Assembly: GCF_959029255.1 (NCBI RefSeq) | Contig: NZ_CAUFUE010000009.1 | Span: forward strand, 88,843-152,842 | From: an uncultured Bacteroides sp. | GTDB lineage: Bacteria > Bacteroidota > Bacteroidia > Bacteroidales > Bacteroidaceae | Reading direction: 5' to 3' | DNA: 64,000 nucleotides | Shown here: one piece after another, positions 28,938 to 37,112 of the stretch | Position numbering within the stretch: position 1 is the stretch's first letter | Layout: each line of letters begins with the position of its first letter | Notes under the pieces: model-generated | Told to the model about the DNA's origin: nothing | The model's input: only the letters and a program-made list of their open reading frames with translations | Database searches by the model: none | Program-made: the position numbers and the translations under genes

Positions 28938-29819
28938 ATGAATATGAAAAATATAAAATGGTTATTTATTGCGCTTGCTACAGTCGCTTTGTGGTCTTGT
29001 AGCGAAGATGATTTAGATTCGAACAGTATCTTTGGACCGGATACGACAGTCCAGAATGAATTCGACACATGGCTTCTTAAGAACTATACAGAACCTTATA
29101 ACATAGATTTTAAGTATCGTTTTGAAGATAAAGAAGCTGACGATAAGTATAATTTAGCGCCGGCTGATTATGACAAAGCGGTAGCATTGGCCAAGATGAC
29201 AAAGTATCTTTGGATTGAATCATACGAAGAGTTGCTCGGTCCTGATTTCATTCGTACTTACTGTCCGAAGGTGATGCACTTGGTGGGTTCTCCCGCATAC
29301 AACAGTCAGGGTTCTATCGTATTGGGTACGGCAGAAGGCGGTTTGAAGATTACATTATATAATGTAAACCAAATAGACCTTGACAATATCAATATTGATG
29401 AATTGAATTATTGGTATTTCAAGACCATGCATCATGAATTTGCGCACATTCTGCACCAGACCAAGAGCTATTCAACAGATTTTAATACAATTTCTGCTAG
29501 TAACTATCAATCAAGCAGCTGGGTAAATGTGACCGATCAGGAGGCTTTGAATATGGGATTTATCTCTCCCTATGCAAGTTCCGAAACCCAAGAAGACTTT
29601 GTAGAAATCATAGCTATCTATGTAACTAATAGCGCTACATATTGGAATGCGTTAGTCGGTTCGGCCAGTGAAGAAGGACAAGATATGATAAACCAGAAAC
29701 TCGCTTTAGTCAAAGAGTATCTGGCAAATACATGGGGCATTGACTTGGATGCTTTACGCGATATTGTACAACGCCGTTCGCAAGATATCTTAACAATGGA
29801 TTTAACAACACTTAATTAA
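28938..29819 (+). CDS. SusCD-associated zinc-binding metallopeptidase lipoprotein
   Basis: 293 residues with a lipoprotein signal (ATVALWSC at about residue 21) and a gluzincin-like HEXXH at 166-170 (HHEFAHILHQ), plus a later QEDFVEIIAIYV segment that may supply the third zinc ligand. This matches the family of putative zinc metallopeptidase lipoproteins encoded beside SusCD pairs. It lies 14 bp after SusD D. A surface peptidase in the unit suggests that the imported substrate is a peptide, protein or glycoprotein rather than a plain polysaccharide; that is inference. Confidence 0.85.
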   Translation: MNMKNIKWLFIALATVALWSCSEDDLDSNSIFGPDTTVQNEFDTWLLKNYTEPYNIDFKYRFEDKEADDKYNLAPADYDKAVALAKMTKYLWIESYEELLGPDFIRTYCPKVMHLVGSPAYNSQGSIVLGTAEGGLKITLYNVNQIDLDNINIDELNYWYFKTMHHEFAHILHQTKSYSTDFNTISASNYQSSSWVNVTDQEALNMGFISPYASSETQEDFVEIIAIYVTNSATYWNALVGSASEEGQDMINQKLALVKEYLANTWGIDLDALRDIVQRRSQDILTMDLTTLN

Positions 29820-31114
29820 TGAAGAATATGAAAAAGGCATATTATATTTTACTCTACTTGGTTGCTACGGTATTGACAACCGCATGTACCCATGAAGAAG
29901 AAGATTTGTTTGACAGTTCATCTGCCGCCCGCGCAGACGCTGCTGTAAAAGCTGACTTGGAAATACTGACAGGTGCCACTAACGGCTGGCTGATGGAATA
30001 TTTTCCGGAAGCCCAGCAATCCTATGGCGGCTACAATGTTTTAGTAAAGTTCGGTACAGACGGAAAGGTCACTGTTGCCAGCGAATTATACAATGCTGAT
30101 AATACTGCCACCAGTTTATATTCCGTAACACAAAGCGCAGGTGTAGTACTCTCATTCGATACATATAATGATATATTCCATCTTTTCTCCGACCCTTCTG
30201 ATCCGACAGGATTAGGCGGTAAAGGCAATGGAATGGAAGGGGATTATGATTTTCTGATATTAGAAGCAACAGCTGAGAAAATCTTACTCAAGGGGAAGAA
30301 GTCCGGAGGACTGGCCACTTTGACTCCAATGTCAAGCAATTGGAAAGAATATATCTCAGAGATACAAGACGCGTCTTCAACCATGTCATTTAAAAAATTC
30401 AATTTAGAGATGAACGGTCTGAGCATTCCCGTCACCGTATCTAATCGAATATTGACTTTCACGTATGAGGACGAAAATGGAGATAATAAATCTGTTACAG
30501 CATCTTACATTGTCAATACAGCAGGCTATAAGTTTTATGAGCCAATTATTATTGCAGGAACCACGTTGAGCGGTTTCAACTTTGACGCGACAAACAGTTT
30601 GTTTACAGCGACAGACGATGAAAACGTTAAATTGGTGCCGGTAATTCCACCATTGAATGAGCAATTTGTCACAGGAGATTGGTTCATTGCCTATAGTCAA
30701 TTAGGTGCATTTGCGCAAAAATACTTCGCTTATTGCAAACAAAACTATTTAGACACAACAATCGGCGAGGAACTTGTATATGCATTCATGGGTTCAGCCT
30801 TATACGGTAGTTTTGGTTTCAACTTTAACAGTAGTGGTTATACCGGGTTGTTGGGATACGCCTATGAACTGATTGGGGAAAATCAAATAACCTTGCAGTT
30901 CAACATGAGTGGCGAAGGAGATGGTGTCTGGTATCATAACAATGCAGGATTCAACTACTTATTGGTTCCATTTGGTTATAATACACCGCGAACCTTTACA
31001 TTGACTACCGACAATACGGCTGATCCTTCTTATATAACCCTGACAGAAGAGGCTAATCCGGACAACTCAATAACCCTATTTGCAAATCAGGTAAATTATC
31101 CATTTAATAATTAA
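29819..31114 (+). CDS. DUF4302-type surface lipoprotein of unit D
   Basis: 431 residues; the ATG at 29819 overlaps the stop codon of the metallopeptidase gene, so translation is probably coupled; a second ATG three codons later is possible. Signal ends VATVLTTAC, followed by THEEEDLFDSSSAARADA. The region beginning LTGATNGWLMEYFPEAQQSY is the start of the DUF4302 family often found after SusCD and the metallopeptidase. No catalytic residues are apparent, and its role is probably ligand binding. It is the last gene of the unit. Confidence 0.8.
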   Translation: MKNMKKAYYILLYLVATVLTTACTHEEEDLFDSSSAARADAAVKADLEILTGATNGWLMEYFPEAQQSYGGYNVLVKFGTDGKVTVASELYNADNTATSLYSVTQSAGVVLSFDTYNDIFHLFSDPSDPTGLGGKGNGMEGDYDFLILEATAEKILLKGKKSGGLATLTPMSSNWKEYISEIQDASSTMSFKKFNLEMNGLSIPVTVSNRILTFTYEDENGDNKSVTASYIVNTAGYKFYEPIIIAGTTLSGFNFDATNSLFTATDDENVKLVPVIPPLNEQFVTGDWFIAYSQLGAFAQKYFAYCKQNYLDTTIGEELVYAFMGSALYGSFGFNFNSSGYTGLLGYAYELIGENQITLQFNMSGEGDGVWYHNNAGFNYLLVPFGYNTPRTFTLTTDNTADPSYITLTEEANPDNSITLFANQVNYPFNN

Positions 31115-31154
31115 CGACACCTTAAAAAACGCTTTTATAAATAAGAACGCTTTA

Positions 31155-31180
31155 TTAGCCGCCCACGTGTGGGCGGCTAA
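31155..31180. terminator. Terminator of expressed SusCD unit D
   Basis: Perfect inverted repeat TTAGCCGCCCAC / GTGGGCGGCTAA followed by TTTTTATTTA on the plus strand. It separates unit D from the convergent marC-like gene. Confidence 0.9.
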
Positions 31181-31183
31181 TTT

Positions 31184-31837
31184 TTATTTACAAAATAAAT
31201 ATCCTTCTTTAATTATATCCACCAATATCGGTTTCATCCCACCCACGAAGCATTCCACTGCTATCACCATCAATATAAGTCCCATCAAACGCATCATCAC
31301 ATTGTTACCGGTTTCACCTAGCACATTGACTAAACGGGTGGACGCTCTCAAAATCAAGAAAGTGATAAAATAGATGAGGGCGATTGTTCCAATCAGGACT
31401 CCTTTCATCTCCAGTGAATGAGCATCTTGCATCAATACTATAGCGTTTGCAATAGCACCGGGGCCACACAACATCGGAATTCCCAAAGGAGTGATAGAAA
31501 TATCATCCGCATAAGTCTTTATTTCTTCATCCTTTAGTTTCATCGGAGTATAACGAGCCTGCAACATATCGAAGCCAATCTTGAAGATAATAACTCCACC
31601 GGCTATACGAAAACCATTTGTCGATATTCCAAAAAACTTAAACAAGAACTGGCCGGCAAAGGTAAATACCATAATTGTGATGAAAGAAACCAGCGTGGCG
31701 CGACTGACGATGGAACGACGTTCTTTTTCCGTCATTCCCTGTGTCATTGTCAAAAAGACAGGCATTGTGCCCAAAGGGTTTGTTAACGTAAAGAACGATG
31801 TAAAGCAGAGCAATGCAAAAGGGAAGATAGTTTCCAT
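31184..31837 (-). CDS. MarC family integral membrane protein
   Basis: 217 residues with six hydrophobic segments and the family signature NPLGTMPVFLTMTQGM near the N-terminus and ISITPLGIPMLCGPGAIANA in the middle. MarC proteins sit in the inner membrane and their substrate is unknown; the original link to multiple antibiotic resistance was not upheld. The gene is the first chromosomal gene past the SusCD region, convergent with unit D. Confidence 0.88.
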   Translation of the reverse strand: METIFPFALLCFTSFFTLTNPLGTMPVFLTMTQGMTEKERRSIVSRATLVSFITIMVFTFAGQFLFKFFGISTNGFRIAGGVIIFKIGFDMLQARYTPMKLKDEEIKTYADDISITPLGIPMLCGPGAIANAIVLMQDAHSLEMKGVLIGTIALIYFITFLILRASTRLVNVLGETGNNVMMRLMGLILMVIAVECFVGGMKPILVDIIKEGYLFCK

Positions 31838-31894
31838 AGTGGTAGTTTTATACGTTTATCGTTGGGGGACAAAAGTACTACTAATCTACCAATG

Positions 31895-32587
31895 TCACAA
31901 TAAATTCATCAATTCTTTCAAATCGGTTATCTGGTAAGTAGGAGTGAATGGAAGTTCTGAATCGCCGGATATATTATAAAAGACCTGATGCATACCTACC
32001 CCTGCCGCCCCAATTATATCGCTTTTCCAACTATCACCAATCATCAAAGAATCGCGCAATTGAGACTGAGTAGCGGAAAGGGCAAAATGAAAAATCTCCG
32101 GCCAAGGTTTTAAAATGCCAATATCATCGGAAAGAACTATTTTCTTGAAATATTCGTCAATACCCGATGAGCGCATCTTATGCAGTTGCAATTCTTTGAA
32201 ACCATTAGAAAGAATATACAAGTTGTATTTCGGAGCGAGATATTCCAATACCTCACGGGCATGCGGCATCAGTTTCCTTTTTGTGGGCATTGTAGAAAGG
32301 GCATCTTCTTCATACGCCTTCGCCAGAGCAGCATCTCCCGCCCCTACTCTTTCCAAGGGATAAAGATAACGTTGCCGATTCAACTCCTGCTTCGTAACTT
32401 TTCCGTCGGCATATTCAGCCCATAATTCTATGTTCCGACGTTCATAAAGTTCATAATAGTGTTCAAACGAATCAAAGAACCGGTCATATCCATACTTCTG
32501 ATACATCTCCTCGTACGTATCGCGAGCATTCAGGGAAAAAGCCCAAAGAGTGTCATCTAAATCAAAAAAAAGATTTTTATAAGGCAT
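31895..32587 (-). CDS. HAD-superfamily hydrolase, YjjG-like nucleotidase
   Basis: 230 residues with HAD motif I (FDLDDTLW, DxDxT), motif II (LSNGF), the lysine of motif III (ILKPWPEIF) and motif IV (IGDSWKSDI). The overall arrangement and the cap domain match YjjG, which dephosphorylates non-canonical pyrimidine nucleotides. The start is clear, with the acidic motif at residue 9. A hairpin precedes the gene, so it may have its own promoter. Confidence 0.85.
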   Translation of the reverse strand: MPYKNLFFDLDDTLWAFSLNARDTYEEMYQKYGYDRFFDSFEHYYELYERRNIELWAEYADGKVTKQELNRQRYLYPLERVGAGDAALAKAYEEDALSTMPTKRKLMPHAREVLEYLAPKYNLYILSNGFKELQLHKMRSSGIDEYFKKIVLSDDIGILKPWPEIFHFALSATQSQLRDSLMIGDSWKSDIIGAAGVGMHQVFYNISGDSELPFTPTYQITDLKELMNLL

Positions 32588-32604
32588 AAGAATGAAACTA
32601 AAAA

Positions 32605-32652
32605 GACTGTTTCAAAAGCAACTTGACCGACAAGTCTACCTTTGAAACAGTC
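32605..32652 (-). terminator. Terminator of the coiled-coil lipoprotein gene
   Basis: A 12-bp stem, GACTGTTTCAAA and TTTGAAACAGTC, with an inner ACTTG/CAAGT stem; the minus-strand product is followed by TTTTTAG. Confidence 0.85.
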
Positions 32653-32679
32653 CCAACATATTATAATATCATTTCTAAA

Positions 32680-33558
32680 TTACTTCACCTGAATAACCAA
32701 ATATCTGGATACACTCCAGAATTCTTTAGGATTGGTAATCTTTAAAATAAGCTGTCCCTTATCATCTTTTTCCAAAGTATAGGAGCCAGCAGGATGAGTA
32801 GTCAGGATATCGGCATCCTTAGAATACAACTTGATTTCTTTTGTTGTACGGATATCTACCTGCGTAAAGTAGTCCTTATTGATATCACCGTCTTTCAACA
32901 CTTCACCCTTTTTGAAGAGACCTGATCCACTTAAAATCTTCTGGTCTTTGAGTTCCTTCTTTGTTCCGAATACAAACCAAGCAGTATTAAGCGCTTTGTC
33001 CTGCTCTGCAACTGTCTTTGACTTAGCCTCATTCTCGGCTGTCAATTCATCCTTTGCGGCAGTCAAACCGGTTACGGCAGCATCCAATTCCTGAATACGA
33101 ATATTCTTGGAAGCCAGTTCTGCCTGCAATTCCTCAATGCGCTGAGTCTTTGCCGTCAACTCTTGGGTGAGAGATTCTACCGCTTTCTTCAACTGTGCAG
33201 AGTTAGTCTTACTACTCTTCAACATAGATTGCAATTTGGCAATCTGCTCTTTATTTTCTTCCATCTGTTTACGGATGAACTCAATATCAGAGGCAATCTG
33301 TTGTTTAGCATTCAAAGAACCTTCTGCAACAGCACCACGTTGCAAATCCACACGGCTTTCTGCGGCATTGATTTGGCGGAATCCTTCAGAAATATCATTG
33401 AATGTACCCATCATTTCATCCAATTCAGCATTACGCTGAGTCAGTTCCATCAAAAGAGAATCATTTTCAGCCTTCAACTGGTCTTTACTTCCACCAGAGA
33501 AACTGTCACACGATGCCATTACGGCTGCACATACAATTAAAACTGCTAACTTTTTCAT
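32680..33558 (-). CDS. Coiled-coil lipoprotein of unknown function
   Basis: 292 residues; lipoprotein signal (AAVMASC at about residue 17) followed by a long heptad-rich region (about 25-190: ENDSLLMELTQRNAELDEMM, MLKSSKTNSAQLKKAV, ELQAELASKNIRIQEL) and a C-terminal globular part. No enzyme motif is present. Similar proteins are conserved in Bacteroidales next to rsmI. It is probably an envelope structural protein; its function is not known. Confidence 0.7.
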   Translation of the reverse strand: MKKLAVLIVCAAVMASCDSFSGGSKDQLKAENDSLLMELTQRNAELDEMMGTFNDISEGFRQINAAESRVDLQRGAVAEGSLNAKQQIASDIEFIRKQMEENKEQIAKLQSMLKSSKTNSAQLKKAVESLTQELTAKTQRIEELQAELASKNIRIQELDAAVTGLTAAKDELTAENEAKSKTVAEQDKALNTAWFVFGTKKELKDQKILSGSGLFKKGEVLKDGDINKDYFTQVDIRTTKEIKLYSKDADILTTHPAGSYTLEKDDKGQLILKITNPKEFWSVSRYLVIQVK

Positions 33559-33592
33559 ACGTTTTTGTTTTACGTTTTGTTAATGAAGTTAT

Positions 33593-34267
33593 TTAATCGT
33601 CTATTCCTTCTACTACAATCACTATCTCACCACGCGGTTCATTAGCGGTGAAATGTTCAATCAGTTCTGTAAGAGTACCCCGTACCGTTTCTTCATGCAC
33701 TTTAGATATCTCACGAGAGACCGTTGCCTGGCGTTCCGCACCAAAATACTCTGCAAACTGCGTAAGTGCCTTGACCAGCCGATGAGGGGATTCATAAAAC
33801 ACCATTGTCCGGTTTTCTTCCGCCAATGCTTTCAGTCGCGTCATACGACCTTTTTTCTGTGGTAGGAAACCTTCAAAACAAAATTTCTCATTCGGCAGTC
33901 CCGATGCTACCAACGCCGGAACAAATGCAGTGGCTCCCGGCAAACATTGTACCTCAATACCGTTACGGACACATTCGCGAACCACCAAAAAACCCGGGTC
34001 TGAAATGCCCGGCGTACCGGCATCGGATATCAACGCTACGGTTTCACCTCCTTTTATTCTATTAACAACGCTTTCCACCATTTTATGTTCATTAAATTTA
34101 TGGTGAGATTGCATTGCATTCTTTATTTCAAAATGCTTCAATAGTATCCCAGAAGTACGTGTATCTTCAGCTAAAATCAAATCGACTTCTTTCAATATGC
34201 GAATAGCACGAAATGTCATATCCTCCAAATTTCCTACCGGAGTAGGCACTACATAAAGTTTTCCCAT
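33593..34267 (-). CDS. rsmI: 16S rRNA (cytidine(1402)-2'-O)-methyltransferase RsmI
   Basis: 224 residues starting MGKLYVVPTPVGNLEDM, the family hallmark, followed by DLILAEDTRTSG, SDAGTPGISDPGF and the CLPGATAFVPALVASGLPN segment. RsmI uses SAM to methylate the ribose of C1402 in the 16S rRNA decoding centre. It is shorter than the E. coli enzyme because it lacks the C-terminal extension, which is common in Bacteroidota. It overlaps no neighbour; 10 bp separate it from the upstream 191-residue gene, likely the same operon. Confidence 0.93.
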   Translation of the reverse strand: MGKLYVVPTPVGNLEDMTFRAIRILKEVDLILAEDTRTSGILLKHFEIKNAMQSHHKFNEHKMVESVVNRIKGGETVALISDAGTPGISDPGFLVVRECVRNGIEVQCLPGATAFVPALVASGLPNEKFCFEGFLPQKKGRMTRLKALAEENRTMVFYESPHRLVKALTQFAEYFGAERQATVSREISKVHEETVRGTLTELIEHFTANEPRGEIVIVVEGIDD

Positions 34268-34277
34268 ACTTGCTATT

Positions 34278-34853
34278 TTAATTGAAATATTTCCTGAGAA
34301 GTTCTATAAAATCAAGTGCAGCCTCATTTTCTTCATCAGGATGAACGATTGAATTAAATATATCCAAAGCTTTCTCCAAAGAAGCAGCTTCGCCCAGTTC
34401 CCGCACAACTTCATTCATCCGTGTAGCATCTCCATTGAATAATTCGCGAGTAAAACGAAAAGAATCGTTCAGGCTAATGGCATGGCGCAAGTCTGTAGCA
34501 GGTTTTATACGCTCTGCCAAAATCGGTGCAGCAACAGTTACGACATTTGCAACGGTTTCAGAATTGAGTGATACTTCAATTTCAGTCTGTTCCTCAACAA
34601 CAGCCTTTTGTTCGGGGACCGATACAGATTCTACGACAGGAGCATCCGGCGCAACAAAAGCATCCGAAACAGCAGGAGTAATACCAAAAGTCTCATCAAG
34701 CTGCTTAGCCAAAACCTCTAACCGCTCCTGCATCTGATGGATATTTCGCTTGGCCACTATCTGCAAAACGGGATTAGCATCAGTAGAAATAGCTTGCATC
34801 AAGCATTTCAGTTCCTGAATGTCCAACTCGATATCATTTAATAACGTTTGCAT
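34278..34853 (-). CDS. Conserved Bacteroidales protein of unknown function
   Basis: I place the start at the ATG at 34851-34853 (191 residues), not at 34955: a longer frame would run through the promoter of both divergent genes and lacks similarity to a real N-terminus. The protein begins MQTLLNDIELDIQELKCL, has a variable acidic middle and a conserved C-terminus (LNDSFRFTRELFNGDATRMN; LDFIELLRKYFN). No membrane segment or catalytic motif is seen. It is encoded upstream of rsmI and divergent from tdk. Confidence 0.7.
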   Translation of the reverse strand: MQTLLNDIELDIQELKCLMQAISTDANPVLQIVAKRNIHQMQERLEVLAKQLDETFGITPAVSDAFVAPDAPVVESVSVPEQKAVVEEQTEIEVSLNSETVANVVTVAAPILAERIKPATDLRHAISLNDSFRFTRELFNGDATRMNEVVRELGEAASLEKALDIFNSIVHPDEENEAALDFIELLRKYFN

Positions 34854-34881
34854 ATCCTTTACTCTGTCCGTATTAACGGCA

Positions 34882-34939
34882 CAAATGTAGAAATAAATAA
34901 TGAAATAATATCGGGAAGCAAACAAAATGATTACTTTTG
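34882..34939. promoter_or_regulatory. Divergent -7 boxes for the 191-residue gene and tdk
   Basis: TACTTTTG (34932-34939, plus) matches TAnnTTTG 24 bp before the tdk ATG. CAAATGTA (34882-34889) is TACATTTG on the minus strand, 28 bp before the divergent start. These boxes show that longer start choices for both genes would lie inside promoters. Confidence 0.65.
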
Positions 34940-34963
34940 CGATTAAATATAACACTTAAAAAC

Positions 34964-35569
34964 ATGGTATTATTCTCGGAAGATCACATACAGGAAACCA
35001 AACGCAGAGGAAGAATTGAAGTGATTTGCGGCTCTATGTTCTCAGGAAAAACAGAAGAACTGATACGTCGCCTGAAACGTGCAAAATTCGCCAAACAACG
35101 TGTAGAAATATATAAGCCCGCCATAGACACTCGTTATTCAGAGGCCGATGTAGTGTCCCACGACAGCCATTCCATTGCTTCCACTCCTATAGATTCATCA
35201 GCAAGCATCTTGTTGTTTACTTCCGAAATAGATGTAGTGGGCATCGACGAAGCGCAATTCTTTGACAGTGGCTTGATTGATGTTTGCAACCAGCTTGCCA
35301 ACAATGGCATACGCGTCATCGTGGCAGGACTGGATATGGACTTCCGTGGTATGCCTTTCGGCCCTATGCCGGGATTGTGCGCCATCGCCGACGAGGTATC
35401 CAAAGTGCATGCCATCTGTGTGAAATGCGGACAATTAGCCTCTTTCTCCCACCGTACCGTAAAGAACGATAAACAAGTATTACTGGGAGAAACCGCAGAA
35501 TACGAACCACTGTGCAGAACGTGCTATCAACAAGCGATTAAAGAAGACCTCAAGATGGTCAATAAATAA
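34964..35569 (+). CDS. tdk: Thymidine kinase
   Basis: 201 residues from the ATG at 34964; an upstream ATG at 34937 falls in the -7 box and is rejected. Walker A GSMFSGKTEEL, the D-E segment VVGIDEAQFFD, lasso-domain and zinc-ribbon cysteines (CVKCGQLASF, CRTCYQQ) identify a type II thymidine kinase. The enzyme phosphorylates thymidine with ATP for nucleotide salvage. The permease gene follows after 18 bp, likely in one operon. Confidence 0.95.
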   Translation: MVLFSEDHIQETKRRGRIEVICGSMFSGKTEELIRRLKRAKFAKQRVEIYKPAIDTRYSEADVVSHDSHSIASTPIDSSASILLFTSEIDVVGIDEAQFFDSGLIDVCNQLANNGIRVIVAGLDMDFRGMPFGPMPGLCAIADEVSKVHAICVKCGQLASFSHRTVKNDKQVLLGETAEYEPLCRTCYQQAIKEDLKMVNK

Positions 35570-35587
35570 TAACTAAATCAAAAAATC

Positions 35588-36715
35588 ATGGAGCGCAAGA
35601 AAATCACATTCGACAGTTTTATCCGCGGTGTCATCCTTGGTGTCATCATTATCGCTGTATTGATGCTCCTGAAACGGTTGAGTAGTGTTCTGTTACCTTT
35701 CTTCATAGCCTGGCTAATCGCTTATCTGATATATCCGCTGGTCACATTCTTCCAGCATAAGTTGCGACTCAAAAATAGGGCCATTTCTATATTTTGCGCA
35801 CTATTCAGTCTTTTATCGGTAGGTACGGCTATTTTTTATCTTTTAGTCCCCCCAATGATACAAGAATTTGGAAAAGTAAAAGACCTATTAGTGCAATATT
35901 TTTCAAGTGGAACATACAATAGCAATGTCCCTCAAACTCTTTCTGAATTCTTGCGGGAAAATATTGATGCACAGTTCATCACCGGTTTGTTCAACAAAGA
36001 AAACTTACTGGATGCAATGAAAGAAGCAGTTCCCCGGTTATGGTCATTAATTTCCGATTCCATCGATTTGATGTTTAGCTTCTTCACTGTATTCCTCATT
36101 CTGCTATATATCATATTCATCTTACTGGATTATGAAAGCATTTCTGAAGGTTGGACACACCTTGTCCCATTGAAATATCGTTCTTTCGTCATCGGCATAC
36201 TCAATGACGTTAAAGTCGGCATGAACAGATACTTCCGTGGACAAGCTTTTGTCGCTTTATGTGTCGGCATTTTATTCAGTATCGGTTTTCTAATTATAGA
36301 TTTTCCTTTAGCAATAGGCTTAGGGTTGTTCATTGGTGCTTTAAACATGGTACCTTATCTACAAGTTATCGGATTTATTCCCACCGTCATGCTTGCCATC
36401 CTGAAAACCGCTGACACCGGAGGTAATTTCTGGATAATCATAGCCTCCGCTACCGCCGTATTCATCATCGTACAAATTATCCAGGACGGCTTCATTGTAC
36501 CGCGTGTCATGGGCAAGATTACAGGACTAAATCCGGCCATCATTTTATTATCTCTGTCTATTTGGGGTTCACTCATGGGAATGCTAGGCATGATTATCGC
36601 ATTACCACTTACCACCCTAATGCTCTCCTACTATCAGCGTTTCATCATCAATCGAGAAAATATTTATAAGACAGAACACCCTGATAATCAATCGCCAACA
36701 GAAATAGAGCAATAA
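35588..36715 (+). CDS. AI-2E family membrane permease
   Basis: 375 residues with about seven or eight membrane segments, an N-terminal pair (GVILGVIIIAVLMLL; FFIAWLIAYLIYPLVTF), a middle soluble region and the conserved C-terminal GKITGLNPAIILLSLSIWGS, characteristic of PF01594 proteins. Members include the AI-2 exporter and sodium/proton antiporters, so the substrate cannot be deduced. It is the last gene before tRNA-Lys. Confidence 0.88.
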   Translation: MERKKITFDSFIRGVILGVIIIAVLMLLKRLSSVLLPFFIAWLIAYLIYPLVTFFQHKLRLKNRAISIFCALFSLLSVGTAIFYLLVPPMIQEFGKVKDLLVQYFSSGTYNSNVPQTLSEFLRENIDAQFITGLFNKENLLDAMKEAVPRLWSLISDSIDLMFSFFTVFLILLYIIFILLDYESISEGWTHLVPLKYRSFVIGILNDVKVGMNRYFRGQAFVALCVGILFSIGFLIIDFPLAIGLGLFIGALNMVPYLQVIGFIPTVMLAILKTADTGGNFWIIIASATAVFIIVQIIQDGFIVPRVMGKITGLNPAIILLSLSIWGSLMGMLGMIIALPLTTLMLSYYQRFIINRENIYKTEHPDNQSPTEIEQ

Positions 36716-36742
36716 TAATACAAACTTTTTTGTTCTTATTAC

Positions 36743-36772
36743 TTGCATTTTCAATAAAAGTGCCTATCTTTG
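36743..36772 (+). promoter_or_regulatory. Promoter of tRNA-Lys
   Basis: TTG (36743-36745), a 19-bp spacer and TATCTTTG (36765-36772) match the Bacteroides -33/-7 consensus; the tRNA begins 26 bp later. Confidence 0.7.
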
Positions 36773-36797
36773 CACCCGCTTAACAGCAATAAGGTTT

Positions 36798-36870
36798 GAT
36801 TCGCTAGCTCAGCAGGTAGAGCACAACACTTTTAATGTTGGGGTCTTGGGTTCGAGCCCCAAGCGGATCA
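36798..36870 (+). tRNA. tRNA-Lys (anticodon TTT)
   Basis: A 73-nt cloverleaf without encoded CCA. The acceptor stem pairs GATTCGC with GCGGATC and the discriminator is A. The anticodon stem CAACA/TGTTG encloses the loop CTTTTAA with anticodon TTT at 36831-36833, and the T arm contains GGTTCGAGCC. An integrase gene follows 243 bp downstream, so the 3' end is the likely attachment site of the element. Confidence 0.97.
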
Positions 36871-36894
36871 CTTTTTAAAACAGCAAAATTGCAT

Positions 36895-36930
36895 AAAGCT
36901 CTGATAATCAAACTTATCAGAGCTTTTTCT
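36895..36930 (+). terminator. Terminator of tRNA-Lys transcript
   Basis: AAAGCTCTGATAA pairs with TTATCAGAGCTTT, followed by TTCTTTT. Confidence 0.85.
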
Positions 36931-36984
36931 TTTATATCAAACCTGCATTTTACTGCGAATTGGAGCACCTAATACAGGTGAAAT

Positions 36985-37020
36985 CGGAGGACTTGGAATC
37001 CTTCAATTTTTAGTCCTCCG
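36985..37020. repeat. Inverted repeat upstream of the integrase gene
   Basis: CGGAGGACT (36985-36993) and AGTCCTCCG (37012-37020) form a perfect 9-bp stem with an 18-nt loop, about 90 bp before the integrase start. It may be an integrase or excisionase binding site near the element end, or an attenuator. Confidence 0.5.
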
Positions 37021-37112
37021 AATTGGTGTTTTATTCGTTGATTATCTGCATTTTACGTGATACTATTCATCGCTTCTAAAAGTAACTTTGAACCATTAAA
37101 CTATTAAAGCGT

